Notes: generated from the sequence alone by a model not told the origin. DNA of 64,000 nt from Gammaproteobacteria bacterium (GCA_009846005.1 VXYL01000057.1:88391-152390); one strand, 5' to 3'. Positions 24,374 through 33,000 are shown, counted from the first letter of the stretch. Translations and numbers: made by a program.

Positions 24374-25516
24374 ATGGTCCGGATGAAGTCGACAGAAGTA
24401 AGACCCCTCGACGGCGTCCTAGTCGTCAGCCTCGAACAGGCCGTTGCCGCACCGTTGGCTACCTGCCGGCTGGCCGATGCCGGGGCGCGGGTCATCAAGC
24501 TGGAACGCACCAACGGCGACTTCGCCCGCGCCTACGATACGGCGGCCAACGGGCAGTCCGCGTATTTCGCATGGCTGAACCGGGGCAAGGAGTCCCTCAC
24601 CGTCGACATCAAGAACGACGATGACCGGGAGCTCATCCTGCGCATCCTCGCCAAGGCCGACGTGTTCGTCCAGAACCTGGCCGTGGGTGCCGCTGCCCGG
24701 TCCGGCTTGGGGTCCGACGACCTGCGCGAACGGTTTCCGCATCTCATCACCTGCGGCATCTCCGGGTACGGCGAGACCGGTCCGTATGCCGACATGAAGG
24801 CCTATGACCTGCTCGTGCAGGCCGAATCCGGCCTTGTTTCGGTGAATGGGGCTCCGGGGCCATACGGCCGGGTCGGCATTTCGGTTTGCGATACGTCCAC
24901 CGGGCTCGCAGCGGCGCTCGCCATCAACGAAGCCCTGGTCCAGCGGCAGCGAACCGGCATCGGTTCCGAGATCAAGATCTCGATGTTCGATGTCATGGCG
25001 GATCTGATGGCGGTTCCGTTGCTGCATCACGACTACCTCGGCGCCGGGCCGGAGCGCATCGGACTGGCGCATCCGTCCATCACGCCTTACGGCGGATTCG
25101 TCACGGGCGATGGCGTGACCCTGGTGATCTCCGTGCAGAACGACCGCGAATGGAAGTCGTTCGCCACCAACGTCATGGGTCGCCCGGAACTGGTCGAAGA
25201 TCCCTGCTACGCCACCAATCCAGCACGGCTGGAACGCCGCGAGGTGGTGGACGGGATGGTGCAGGCGTTCTTCGGCCAGCACACGCGTTCGGAGATGGAA
25301 GACAAGCTCAGGACCGCGCGAATCGCCTACGGGGCGGTGAACGACGTAACCGGCTTGTCGACACACCCCCATCTGCGCCGGCTCACGGTCGACTCCGAGA
25401 CCGGCGACGTGGAAGTTCCCGCCCATCCGAACGCCGCTGCCGCTCCGCCGAAGTCGCCCCGGCTGCCGTGCCTCGGCGAGCACGACGAACAGATACGGCA
25501 GGAGTTCAGCGACTAA
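24374..25516 (+). CDS. CaiB/BaiF (family III) CoA-transferase
   Basis: 380 aa, the single-domain length of the family. Typical features are RPLDGVLVVSLEQAVAAPLATCRLADAGARVIKLE, YFAWLNRGKESLTVDI and GISGYGETGPYADMKAYDLLVQAESG. It transfers CoA between organic acids, cytoplasmic, as an interlinked dimer; the acid is unknown. The start is ATG at 24374 or, three codons on, at 24383; the frame remains open upstream but family similarity begins here. It probably heads a small operon with the FMN split-barrel gene 9 bases downstream and the selenoprotein gene. Confidence 0.9.
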   Translation: MVRMKSTEVRPLDGVLVVSLEQAVAAPLATCRLADAGARVIKLERTNGDFARAYDTAANGQSAYFAWLNRGKESLTVDIKNDDDRELILRILAKADVFVQNLAVGAAARSGLGSDDLRERFPHLITCGISGYGETGPYADMKAYDLLVQAESGLVSVNGAPGPYGRVGISVCDTSTGLAAALAINEALVQRQRTGIGSEIKISMFDVMADLMAVPLLHHDYLGAGPERIGLAHPSITPYGGFVTGDGVTLVISVQNDREWKSFATNVMGRPELVEDPCYATNPARLERREVVDGMVQAFFGQHTRSEMEDKLRTARIAYGAVNDVTGLSTHPHLRRLTVDSETGDVEVPAHPNAAAAPPKSPRLPCLGEHDEQIRQEFSD

Positions 25517-25525
25517 GGAGTCCCG

Positions 25526-25999
25526 ATGCCATCACGCCGCAAGCTGATCGAACTCACCGCCGACGAGGTCCGCGACTACCTGGATGCGGAAAAGACGCTG
25601 ATCATCGTCAGCAACGGCCACAACGGCTATCCCCATCCCATGCCGATGTGGTTCGCGCACGAACCCGACGGAACAATCCGCTGCACGACCTTCGGCAAGA
25701 GCCAGAAGGTCCTGAACTGGCGCCGGAACTCCAAGGCGACGCTGCTGGTCGAGAGCGGGGTCGAGTACGCCGAGTTGAAAGGCGTGGTGATCTACGCGAC
25801 GTGCGAGATCATCGAGGATCTCGACGCGGTCGCGGACACCCTGGTGGCAATCAATTCCCGGGGACGGGATCTTGATGACGGCGCGAGGGCCAAGCTTCGC
25901 GAGGCCGTCTCGGGGACGGCGTCGAAGCGCGTCGTGTTAGAGTTCACCCCGAAACGTTACGTCACGTGGGACCACGCCAAGCTCGGCGGTCGATACTGA
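25526..25999 (+). CDS. Pyridoxamine 5'-phosphate oxidase-like FMN-binding split-barrel protein
   Basis: 157 aa. LIELTADEVRDYLDAEKTLIIVSNGHNGYPHPMPMWF and TTFGKSQKVLNWRRN fit the split-barrel flavin-binding fold (PPOX/F420-type). Such proteins are small cytoplasmic flavin reductases or sequestering proteins; the particular reaction cannot be assigned. The ATG follows AAGGAG by five bases, a strong ribosome site. Upstream is the CoA-transferase; 29 bases downstream is the selenoprotein, so all three may be co-transcribed. Confidence 0.82.
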   Translation: MPSRRKLIELTADEVRDYLDAEKTLIIVSNGHNGYPHPMPMWFAHEPDGTIRCTTFGKSQKVLNWRRNSKATLLVESGVEYAELKGVVIYATCEIIEDLDAVADTLVAINSRGRDLDDGARAKLREAVSGTASKRVVLEFTPKRYVTWDHAKLGGRY

Positions 26000-26028
26000 C
26001 AAGGACCAAATATCCGGAGGCCAACAAA

Positions 26029-26250
26029 ATGGACATCTCCATCACCTACTGCACTTCCTGAGGCTACAAACCCAAAGCGGTCAGTCTGGCTGCAAAGATC
26101 AAGGACACGTTCGGCGAGGATCCGTTCATCATCGAAGGCGCGGGCGGCATCTTCGACGTCAATGTCGATGGGAAGCTCGTCTACTCGAAGCACGAGACCG
26201 GGGAATTCCCCGACGAGGACGCGCTCATCAAGGAAATGCAGGCGCTGTAA
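26029..26250 (+). CDS. SelW-like (SelT/SelW/SelH, Rdx family) selenoprotein with in-frame UGA
   Basis: 73 codons read through TGA at 26059-26061 as selenocysteine, position 11. The N-terminus MDISITYCTS-U-GYKPKA has the CxxU redox motif of the Rdx thioredoxin-like family, where vertebrate SelW has YCGAUGYKSK. The remainder (AAKIKDTFGED, GGIFDVNVDGKLVYSKHETG, FPDEDALIKEMQAL) follows the family fold to a TAA at 26248. GGAGG lies eight bases before the ATG. The function is probably cytoplasmic thiol redox. If TGA were a stop, only a 10-residue peptide would be made while the downstream frame stays conserved, which argues for recoding. A hairpin downstream of the TGA fits a SECIS. Bacterial homologues with Cys in place of Sec are known. 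Confidence 0.88.
26077..26093 (+). promoter_or_regulatory. Candidate bacterial SECIS hairpin
   Basis: GCGGTCA pairs with TGGCTGC: seven consecutive pairs including two G-U wobbles, closing a three-base loop GTC. The loop begins 22 bases after the UGA and starts with G. This agrees with the published description of bacterial SECIS elements: a short hairpin inside the coding sequence with a G in the first two loop positions. SelB would bind it to insert selenocysteine at UGA 26059-26061. Confidence 0.7.
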
Positions 26251-26268
26251 CGGAACGTTCGCGTCAAC

Positions 26269-26293
26269 GGGACGCCACAAGGGCGTCCCCTAC
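26269..26293 (-). repeat. Palindromic repeat, C type
   Basis: GGGACGCC, loop ACAAG, GGCGTCCC, then CTAC; 18 bases after the selenoprotein stop and before the convergent ahcY end. Confidence 0.9.
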
Positions 26294-26317
26294 GGACGAT
26301 CGCTCAAGCGGGCGCGT

Positions 26318-27679
26318 TCAATACTTGTACGTGTCGGGCTTGAACGGCCCTTCGGCGGAGACGTTGATGTAGTCGGCCTGCGTGATCGTTAACCGGGTCA
26401 CGACCCCGCCGAAACCTTCCACCATCAGTTCGGCGACCTCCTCGTCGAGTTTCTTGGGCAGCACTTCGACGCCCACCGGCGCCCGCTGGGCGGGATCCTG
26501 ATCGGCCCAGCGCTGCTCGTAGAGGTGCATCTGGGCGAGCACCTGGTTGGCGAACGAACCGTCCATCACCCTGGACGGGTGTCCCATGGCGTTGCCGAGG
26601 TTCACGAGCCTGCCTTCGGACAGCAGGATCAGGTAGTCGCCGGGGTCGTCGCTTCGGAACACCTGGTGGACCTGGTCCTTGACGACTTCCCAGCGCCAAT
26701 GTTCGCGCATGTAGGCGGTGTCGATCTCGTTGTCGAAGTGACCGATGTTGCAGACGATGGCGCCCGATTTGATGGCTCGCAGCATGGCGGCATCGCAGAC
26801 GTTGGTGTTGCCGGTGCAGGTCACCAGCAGGTCGGTCTGGCCCATGAGCCGTTCGTCGATGTCCTCGATCCGGCCCGTGTTGTTGCCACCGACATACGGC
26901 GACACCACCTCGTAGCCGTCCATGCAGGCCTGCATGGCGCAGATGGGATCAATCTCGACGATGCGCACGATCATGCCTTCCTGGCGCAGGCTCGCCGACG
27001 AACCCTTCCCGACGTCGCCGTAGCCGATGACCATCGCGCGTTTGCCGGCCATCAGCATGTCGGTGGCGCGCTTGATGGCATCGTTCAGGCTGTGCCGGCA
27101 GCCGTAGCGGTTGTCGTTCTTGGACTTGGTAATGGAGTCGTTGACGTTGACAGCCGGCACCTTCAGTTCGCCGACGGTGAGCATCTCGTAGAGCCTATGC
27201 ACGCCGGTGGTGGTCTCTTCGCTGACACCGTGAATTCCGGTGAGCATCGCCGGGTACTTCTCGTGGATCATCTGGGTCAGGTCGCCCCCGTCGTCGAGCA
27301 GCAGGTTGGCGTCCCAGGGCTTGCCGTCCTTGAGTATCGTCTGCTCGATGCACCAGTCGTACTCCTCCTCCGTCTCGCCTTTCCACGCATAGACGGCGAT
27401 GCCGTCCACCGCCATGGCGGCCGCGGCATGGTCCTGGGTCGAGAAGATGTTGCACGACGACCAGCGCACCTCGGCACCGAGTTCGACGAGGGTGCGGATC
27501 AGCACCGCGGTCTGGATGGTCATGTGGATGCAGCCGATGATCTTGGCACCCGCGAGCGGTCTGTCGGCCGCGTAGCGGCGCCGCAAGGCCATGAGCGCGG
27601 GCATTTCGGCCTCGGCGAGTGCGATTTCCCGGTGACCGAAATCGGCGAGGCCGATGTCGGCGACCTTGTAGTCGGTCAT
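26318..27679 (-). CDS. ahcY: Adenosylhomocysteinase
   Basis: 453 aa. Hydrolyses S-adenosylhomocysteine to adenosine and homocysteine, keeping methylation reactions going; cytoplasmic tetramer with bound NAD. The NAD site is [28 protein letters not shown] is the substrate-site signature, and the protein ends in the conserved [10 protein letters not shown] chose the ATG at 27679 ([15 protein letters not shown]); the in-frame extension to 27739 is not family-like. I see no SAH riboswitch in the upstream bases. The gene stands alone here. Confidence 0.97.
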   Translation of the reverse strand: MTDYKVADIGLADFGHREIALAEAEMPALMALRRRYAADRPLAGAKIIGCIHMTIQTAVLIRTLVELGAEVRWSSCNIFSTQDHAAAAMAVDGIAVYAWKGETEEEYDWCIEQTILKDGKPWDANLLLDDGGDLTQMIHEKYPAMLTGIHGVSEETTTGVHRLYEMLTVGELKVPAVNVNDSITKSKNDNRYGCRHSLNDAIKRATDMLMAGKRAMVIGYGDVGKGSSASLRQEGMIVRIVEIDPICAMQACMDGYEVVSPYVGGNNTGRIEDIDERLMGQTDLLVTCTGNTNVCDAAMLRAIKSGAIVCNIGHFDNEIDTAYMREHWRWEVVKDQVHQVFRSDDPGDYLILLSEGRLVNLGNAMGHPSRVMDGSFANQVLAQMHLYEQRWADQDPAQRAPVGVEVLPKKLDEEVAELMVEGFGGVVTRLTITQADYINVSAEGPFKPDTYKY

Positions 27680-27778
27680 GGAATGGGCTTGTCTGGGAAA
27701 GGGACGCGCACGATACCAGCGCCCGTCGCTAGCGGCCAATGGCGCGGGTGCCGCGGCTGCTCGACCTAGCGGGCCGGG

Positions 27779-28861
27779 CTAATCGCGCCTCCTGAATACG
27801 ATTCGGTTTCTCACGCCCTCCACGGCCACCGGTTGGCCATCCACAAACCTAGGCGCGTAGCGGAATTCCTTGGCAGCGTCGATCGCTGCGGCGTGGAAGC
27901 TCCGGATAAACTCCGATCGGGTGCCGACAGCGGGAGTTCCGGGATTGGACTTCACGACTACCGGGTCAAGCACGAAGCCCATCTCGTCAACCGTGAACTC
28001 CAGCACGACGAATACCTTGGCGGCGTTCCTAATGATGGCACCCCTGGGAACGACGGGCGCTTCCTTGAACAACGGTTGGTAGTCAGCCGTGCCCGTCCAA
28101 GGAACCGTCTTCCCGATTGCCAGGCAATGTTCGGTAGCGCGGTCGCTGTCGCCGAGTCTCTCGTAGGCCTCGACCAAGTTGGCACGCGCCATCAAGGCGG
28201 TCCGGTTGTCGTCCGGCAGCAACTCCACGACTGTCGTCATCGACTCGACGGCTTGCGCGTACCGGTCGCGCCCAAGGTGGATCTTGCCGATCCAGAATTC
28301 CGCGCGCGCCTCGCGTTCCGTCTCGCCGAGCCGGGCAAACGTCTCGGCGGCTTCTCCGAGCAGGCCTTCCGCCCGCCGGTCCCACCAGACCCGCATGCCG
28401 CCGTTGAGCTTGAGCTCGGCCATCGCCTCGCCGTCCTCGGCCAGATGCTGGCTCGCGAGTTGCAGTACCCGGGTCAGCTGCCCTCTCGCTTCGTCCTCCG
28501 GCACGGTGTTTAGCAATGCCATCTCGGTCCGGAATAGCTCCGCCGAGTCGGGACCGTAGGCCTGGCGCATGAGCTTTCGCGTCTCCTTCAACACCCTGAC
28601 GGCTTGGCGGTTCACCCCCAACATGGCGAGCGCGTAGCCGTGGTTGTACGTCAAGGTCGCGATCACCCTGGCGTCGTCGTAGATCTCCTCGCCCAGCCGG
28701 CGGGCCCTCTCCGCGTGTGCGACCGCCTCCACGTAGTGCGACCGTTCCATGGCATCGTGATAGGCGTTGAACGCCACCGCAAAGTCGTTCTGCGCATCGG
28801 CAGCCCCAGCGTGTGCCATCGCGAACGCCAAGGCGGTTGCGAGTGCCCCTAGAACACGCAA
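27779..28861 (-). CDS. TPR protein with C-terminal TonB-like domain (paralogue 1)
   Basis: 360 aa, exported: the first 24 residues (RVLGALATALAFAMAHAGAADA) are a signal peptide. Residues 25-230 are helical repeats with Tyr/Leu/Ala patterns (HYVEAVAHAERARRLGEEIYDDA, RYAQAVESMTTVVELLPDD). The last 90 residues (VVLEFTVDEMGFVLDPVV, AAKEFRYAPRFVDGQPVAVEGVRNRIVF) match the TonB C-terminal domain but no N-terminal membrane helix or Pro-rich spacer is present, so it is not a classical energy transducer. The start is TTG at 28861. It lies 13 bases after paralogue 2, with which it shares sequence throughout. Confidence 0.82.
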   Translation of the reverse strand: MRVLGALATALAFAMAHAGAADAQNDFAVAFNAYHDAMERSHYVEAVAHAERARRLGEEIYDDARVIATLTYNHGYALAMLGVNRQAVRVLKETRKLMRQAYGPDSAELFRTEMALLNTVPEDEARGQLTRVLQLASQHLAEDGEAMAELKLNGGMRVWWDRRAEGLLGEAAETFARLGETEREARAEFWIGKIHLGRDRYAQAVESMTTVVELLPDDNRTALMARANLVEAYERLGDSDRATEHCLAIGKTVPWTGTADYQPLFKEAPVVPRGAIIRNAAKVFVVLEFTVDEMGFVLDPVVVKSNPGTPAVGTRSEFIRSFHAAAIDAAKEFRYAPRFVDGQPVAVEGVRNRIVFRRRD

Positions 28862-28874
28862 TGCAAAGCCCCTG

Positions 28875-29948
28875 TCAACGGCGCATTTGGAAGACGATCC
28901 TGTTCCTGACGCCCTCTACGGCCACTGCCTGACCATCGACGAACTTCGGAGCGTAGCGAAACTTCCTGGCCGCCTCGATCGCGGCAGTCTCGAAGTCGCG
29001 TGCGACACCCAAATCGTCACCTCCGGGGGCGGCCACGGCTTTCGACTCGATGGCCACGGGGTTGCGCACGAAGCCCATCTCGTCAACGGCAAACTCCACC
29101 AGGACGTACCCTTCCGTGTTCCTTGTGAGAGCCCTGCGGGGATAGACGGGCGCCCGCTTGAACAGCGGCTGGTATTCGGCCGTCCCGGTCCAGGGCACGG
29201 TCTGCCCGATCGCCAGGCAATGTTCGGTCGCGCGGTCGCTCTCGCCAAGTTCCTCGTAGGCCTCCACCATATGGGCACGAGCCATCAAGGCCACGCTGTC
29301 ATCGTCCGGCAGCAACTCCACGACCGTCGTCATCGACTCGACGGCCCGCGCGAACCGTTCGCGCCCGAGGTGGATCTTGCCGATCCAGAATTGCGCGCGC
29401 GCCTCGCGTTCGGTCTTGCCGAGACGGGCAAAGGTCTCGGCGGCTTCGCCGAGCAGGCCCTCCGCTCGGCGGTCCCACCAATACCGCATGCCGCTGTTGA
29501 GCTTGAGTTCGGCCATCGACTCGCCGTCCTCGACCAGATGCTGACTTGCGAGTTTCATCACCCGTGTCAGTTGCCCCCGCGCTTCGTCCTCCGGCACGAC
29601 GTTGAGCAAGGCCATCTCGACCCGGAATAGCTGCGCTGAGTCGGGACCGTATGCCCGGCGCATGAGCTTTCGCGTCTCTTTCAGCACCTTGGTGGCCTGA
29701 CGATTCACACCCATCATGGCGAGCGCGTAGCCGTGGTTGAACGCCAGGGTCGCAGTCACCTTGGCGTCGTCGTAGATCTCCTCACCCAGCCGGCGGGCCT
29801 TCTCGGCGTGCGCCACCGCCTCCACGTAGTGCGATGCTTCCATGGCGTCGTGGTAGGCCCTGAACGCCACCGTGAACTCGGCGTTAGGATCGGCAACTGC
29901 CGTGTGGGCGAGCACCAACCCGGTTGCGAGTGCCCCTAGAACACGCAA
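28875..29948 (-). CDS. TPR protein with C-terminal TonB-like domain (paralogue 2)
   Basis: 357 aa, same architecture as its downstream copy: signal peptide (RVLGALATGLVLAHTAVA), TPR-like region, C-terminal TonB domain ending RNRIVFQMRR. The start is TTG at 29948 with GGGAGGG upstream; its coding start aligns exactly with the TTG start of paralogue 1, so both use TTG. The frame stays open further upstream to 30122 but that part has no counterpart in the paralogue. The two copies differ mostly in the 25 residues between the domains and in the TonB domain (VAIESKAVAAPGGDDLG against VVVKSNPGTPAVGTRSE). A periplasmic role is likely. Confidence 0.82.
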   Translation of the reverse strand: MRVLGALATGLVLAHTAVADPNAEFTVAFRAYHDAMEASHYVEAVAHAEKARRLGEEIYDDAKVTATLAFNHGYALAMMGVNRQATKVLKETRKLMRRAYGPDSAQLFRVEMALLNVVPEDEARGQLTRVMKLASQHLVEDGESMAELKLNSGMRYWWDRRAEGLLGEAAETFARLGKTEREARAQFWIGKIHLGRERFARAVESMTTVVELLPDDDSVALMARAHMVEAYEELGESDRATEHCLAIGQTVPWTGTAEYQPLFKRAPVYPRRALTRNTEGYVLVEFAVDEMGFVRNPVAIESKAVAAPGGDDLGVARDFETAAIEAARKFRYAPKFVDGQAVAVEGVRNRIVFQMRR

Positions 29949-30252
29949 CGTACCCTCCCTGCACCAGCCCACGGTACGCTTGGCTCCTAGAGCGGCCTCG
30001 CTGTTCGTAGTACAGGCAAATGGTAGGCAACCGCTTCCACCGGCTCGCGAGTCCATCCCTTGGTGTCGCGTTGCAATTGCGTCGTCTCGAAGATTATCCG
30101 GTTCCGGATTCGGGTACGGCAACGGCTTCCAGCACCGGCGTACAACCCGCGAGTGCTTGTCCCAACTTCATCCGTTACTCCTTGCGGCGGACTACTGTCT
30201 GGCCGTGTCTAGGTGGCGCTGCCTCGGATTTGATGCCGATCGTCAGGTCATG
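29949..30252. other. Intergenic stretch without a recognisable gene
   Basis: 304 bases between the TPR/TonB paralogues and the HAD phosphatase. It should contain the promoter for the paralogues. No convincing coding frame, repeat or RNA is visible. One minus-strand segment near 30100 reads RNRIIF, like the paralogue ends, but the surrounding sequence does not match. Confidence 0.5.
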
Positions 30253-31143
30253 TCAACTCGTCCGGGCACTCCTACGGCGTTCGGGCCGATCGAGAAGTCG
30301 GTCGACGAGCGCCGCCACACCGTTGTCTTCGTTGCTGCCGGTGATCCAGTCCGCCGCCTGCTTGACCACGGGATCCGCATTGCCCATGGCGACTCCATAG
30401 GCCGCCCCGCGGATCATCGGCAGGTCGTTGGCCGCATCGCCCACCGCGCAGATCCCGCCCTCGTCAAACCCCGCCAGCGCGGCGAAACGTCGGACGCTCG
30501 CCCACTTGTCGACGTGGCCGAGTATGGTCTCGAGGTAGAAGCCCGGGGTTCGCTTGGATTCGACCAAGACGGTGGCGAACTCGCCGGATGCCGCGAAGTC
30601 CCTCTCCAACTCACGCAACTCGTCCTCATCGCCGAAGGTGCCCACGACGAGGATGTCGTCGAACCCCGTCCGTTCCGGTGCCGAGTTCTTCGCGCCGGAG
30701 TCGCCGCCGACCTCCGCATAGTAACGTGTCGGCCCATTCCAGGATGGGTTCGCATCGATCACGAAGTCCGGGCCGCCCCCGCCCGAGTCCCGCTGCAGAA
30801 TGAGCGCTTGACCGCGCCGCCGCGCCAAACCGAGCAGTCGTTTCACCTGCGACCGCGAGAAGGGTTCGCTATGCAGGGTTTCGCCCGAGGCGGACTTCAC
30901 GAGCGCACCACCGAGACACACCGCGGGTAGTCGAAACCCCAGTTGACCCATTGCACTGCGCGTAGTGCGGTACCGGCGGCCCGTGGCGAGCACGATGGCC
31001 AATCCCTCCCGCTCCGCGCGCTGCACGGCGACGCGGGTTTCAGGCGACACCTCGTTCGCGTCCGTGACCAGGGTCCCGTCAACATCGAGGGCTAGAAGCG
31101 AAATGCGGGTTGGCGGGGTGTGCGAAGCGTCGGCCACGGACAC
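30253..31143 (-). CDS. Cof-type HAD-superfamily hydrolase
   Basis: 296 aa. HAD motif I is LLALDVDGTLVTD at about 17-29, motif II is VLATGRR, and motifs III/IV are in FDEGGICAVGDAANDLPMI. The large C2-type cap between II and III places it with the Cof/YbjI sugar-phosphate phosphatases, which are Mg-dependent and cytoplasmic with broad substrates. The start is GTG at 31143. It ends near the 304-base gap; no functional link with its neighbours is visible. Confidence 0.92.
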   Translation of the reverse strand: MSVADASHTPPTRISLLALDVDGTLVTDANEVSPETRVAVQRAEREGLAIVLATGRRYRTTRSAMGQLGFRLPAVCLGGALVKSASGETLHSEPFSRSQVKRLLGLARRRGQALILQRDSGGGGPDFVIDANPSWNGPTRYYAEVGGDSGAKNSAPERTGFDDILVVGTFGDEDELRELERDFAASGEFATVLVESKRTPGFYLETILGHVDKWASVRRFAALAGFDEGGICAVGDAANDLPMIRGAAYGVAMGNADPVVKQAADWITGSNEDNGVAALVDRLLDRPERRRSARTS

Positions 31144-31199
31144 AAGGTAGCACGATCATTCGGCGCGACCGACGCGCGCCGAAGTGACCGCAGCACCGA

Positions 31200-31458
31200 C
31201 CCCGACATTACCCATACCGACACACGACTTCGGTTGCGCGACGTGGAGCTACTGCGACAGCGTCTACGAGCACCTGTTCAACTGCGAGTCCTGCGCCATC
31301 TCAACCGATTCCATGTCGGTCGTGAACGCCGACCTCGGCCGAACTCTCGGCAAGTACACGGTCGCGTTCGGTTTGCGGAACGTCTTCGATGCCTATCCGG
31401 ACAAGCACGACGATTCAATGTGGGCAGCTACTACATGAGATTGCGTGCGGACTACTGA
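31200..31458 (+). pseudogene. 3' fragment of a TonB-dependent receptor gene, frameshifted
   Basis: One frame gives VVNADLGRTLGKYTVAFGLRNVFDAYPDKHDD, the last beta strands with the RNVFDAYP box of TonB receptors. After a one-base shift near 31410 the neighbouring frame gives FNVGSYYMRLRADY and a stop, as expected for a receptor end. Nothing upstream continues the barrel or plug. It is a relic of a larger gene, possibly left by recombination. Confidence 0.6.
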
Positions 31459-31487
31459 CTCGACCGCGTCCCTCTCGCAAACGAGTC

Positions 31488-31512
31488 GTAGGGGATGGGC
31501 TTGTCCCGTCCC
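31488..31512 (+). repeat. Palindromic repeat, A type variant
   Basis: Begins GTAGGGGATGGG (one base changed in the first arm) and ends CCCGTCCC. First of three copies in 125 bases before the desaturase gene. Confidence 0.85.
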
Positions 31513-31533
31513 GAGTCGACGCTGCCGCCCGGC

Positions 31534-31561
31534 GCGGGCGACCGCAAGGGTCGCCCCTACG
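31534..31561 (-). repeat. Palindromic repeat, B type
   Basis: GCGGGCGACC, loop GCAAGG, GTCGCCCCTACG; second of the three clustered copies. Confidence 0.85.
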
Positions 31562-31587
31562 GCGCGAACCGGCGCCGGGTACGGTCC

Positions 31588-31611
31588 GTCGGGGACGGCT
31601 TGTCCCGTCCC
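31588..31611 (+). repeat. Palindromic repeat, A type variant
   Basis: GTCGGGGACGG with CTTGT and CCCGTCCC: the GTAG is changed to GTCG and one G is lost from the arm. Third of the clustered copies. Confidence 0.75.
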
Positions 31612-31716
31612 GCGATACGGCGTGCGCCAAGCAAGCGCCCGAAAACTGGCGGTAGCTTTTGGGGAAACGAGTTGTCAGAATCGGATCACAACAAGCCTCG
31701 AGGGGCGGAGGACTAA

Positions 31717-32916
31717 GTGAACCTACTCGACTGGTGGTACGGCCTCGTCGGCTTGTCCATTCCCACGCTGGTCATCTACACGCTGATCGTCACGCATTTG
31801 ACGATCATGTCGGTGACCTTGTACCTGCACCGGCATTCGGCGCACCGTGCCCTGGACTTGCATCCCGCCCTCGCCTGGTGCTTCCGGGCATGGCTTTGGC
31901 TCACCACGGGCATGAGTACCAAGGAGTGGACCGCCATTCACCGCAAACACCATGCCCTGGTCGAGACCAAGGACGATCCCCACAGCCCGCAGGTCCATGG
32001 CTTGAAGGAGATCTTCTGGAAAGGCACCGAGTACTACCGCGCCAGTGCAACCGACGAGACGCTCGAGAAGTACGGCAAGGGCACGCCCGACGACTGGTGG
32101 GAGCGTCACATCTTCACGGCACACTCCTATTGGGGCATCGGCAGCATGATGGTGGCCGACCTGGTCCTTTTCGGCAGCCTCGGCGTCGTCGTATGGGCCA
32201 TCCAGATGCTATGGATTCCCGTGCTTGCCGCCGGCGTCATCAACGGCGTGGGCCACGCCGTCGGCTACCGCAACTTCGAGACCCCGGACGCCTCCACGAA
32301 CATCGTCCCCTGGGGCATCCTGATCGGCGGCGAGGAACTGCACAACAACCATCACACCTACCCCAATTCGGCGAAGTTCTCGGTGAAACCCTGGGAGTTC
32401 GATATGGGCTGGTTCTGGATCCGGTTGTTCTCAGTTTTCGGTTTGGCGAAACCGCGCTCCACGGGCCCCGTCGTCGCGCGCCAGGACGACAAGGTCCACA
32501 TCGACATGGACACCGTGTGGGGCGCGTTGAACGACCGTTTTCGGGTCATGTCGCGCTATGCCGAGATGGTCGTCGCCCCGTTGGCGAAACTCGAAGTGCG
32601 CCGCGCCGAGGGTGCCACCCGGCGTTTGTTCAGGCGTGCGAAGAACATACTCTGCCGCGAGGAAATGCTGGTGGGCGAGCGCGACCGGCACGACATCAAG
32701 GCGATCCTCGAGTCGAGCCCGATATTGAGGACGCTCTACGAGAAGCGCCTCGAACTGAATGCCGTCTGGGCGAAACGCGGCGGCAGCCGGGACGACCTGC
32801 TGAAGGCGTTCAGGGACTGGTGCGTCGCGGCGGAGAACACGGGCATCCAAGCGCTGCGCGATTTCGTCACCGAGTTGAAGTCGTACACGGTGCCGCTGGC
32901 CCGCGCGACCACGTAA
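31717..32916 (+). CDS. Acyl-CoA/acyl-lipid delta-9-type fatty acid desaturase
   Basis: 399 aa membrane di-iron desaturase. The three histidine boxes are HRHSAH (about 39-44), HRKHH (about 74-78) and HNNHH (about 209-213), with hydrophobic pairs at the N-terminus and around residues 145-190. It introduces a double bond into saturated acyl chains, controlling membrane fluidity. Residues beyond 260 form a soluble extension longer than in most short bacterial desaturases. The start is GTG at 31717 with GGAGG upstream. It is flanked by clusters of palindromic repeats. Confidence 0.93.
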   Translation: MNLLDWWYGLVGLSIPTLVIYTLIVTHLTIMSVTLYLHRHSAHRALDLHPALAWCFRAWLWLTTGMSTKEWTAIHRKHHALVETKDDPHSPQVHGLKEIFWKGTEYYRASATDETLEKYGKGTPDDWWERHIFTAHSYWGIGSMMVADLVLFGSLGVVVWAIQMLWIPVLAAGVINGVGHAVGYRNFETPDASTNIVPWGILIGGEELHNNHHTYPNSAKFSVKPWEFDMGWFWIRLFSVFGLAKPRSTGPVVARQDDKVHIDMDTVWGALNDRFRVMSRYAEMVVAPLAKLEVRRAEGATRRLFRRAKNILCREEMLVGERDRHDIKAILESSPILRTLYEKRLELNAVWAKRGGSRDDLLKAFRDWCVAAENTGIQALRDFVTELKSYTVPLARATT

Positions 32917-32925
32917 ACATCGAGC

Positions 32926-33000
32926 GTAGGGACGGGCTGGCCCGTCCCGCCGTCCAGTATCCGCGTGTTCGGCCGGACGACCAAAAAGGTCGCCCCTACG
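32926..33000. repeat. A-type variant (32926-32948) and B-type variant (32975-33000)
   Basis: The first copy has GTAGGGACGGG with the loop CTGG; the second is GGACGACC, loop AAAAAG, GTCGCCCCTACG. They fill the space between the desaturase and the convergent CoA-transferase. Confidence 0.8.

Noticed and set aside
27680-27778. A possible SAH riboswitch before ahcY.
   Set aside because: No conserved riboswitch core or stems could be found in the upstream bases, and the gap is short.
29987-30116. Minus-strand reading RNRIIFETT considered as a third TPR/TonB paralogue relic.
   Set aside because: Only six residues match and the flanking sequence does not fit the family; likely chance.
31488-31611. 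Three similar palindromic repeats in a row, considered as a CRISPR array.
   Set aside because: Copies alternate in direction and arm type, spacers are 21-26 bases and unequal, copies are imperfect, and no cas genes are present.
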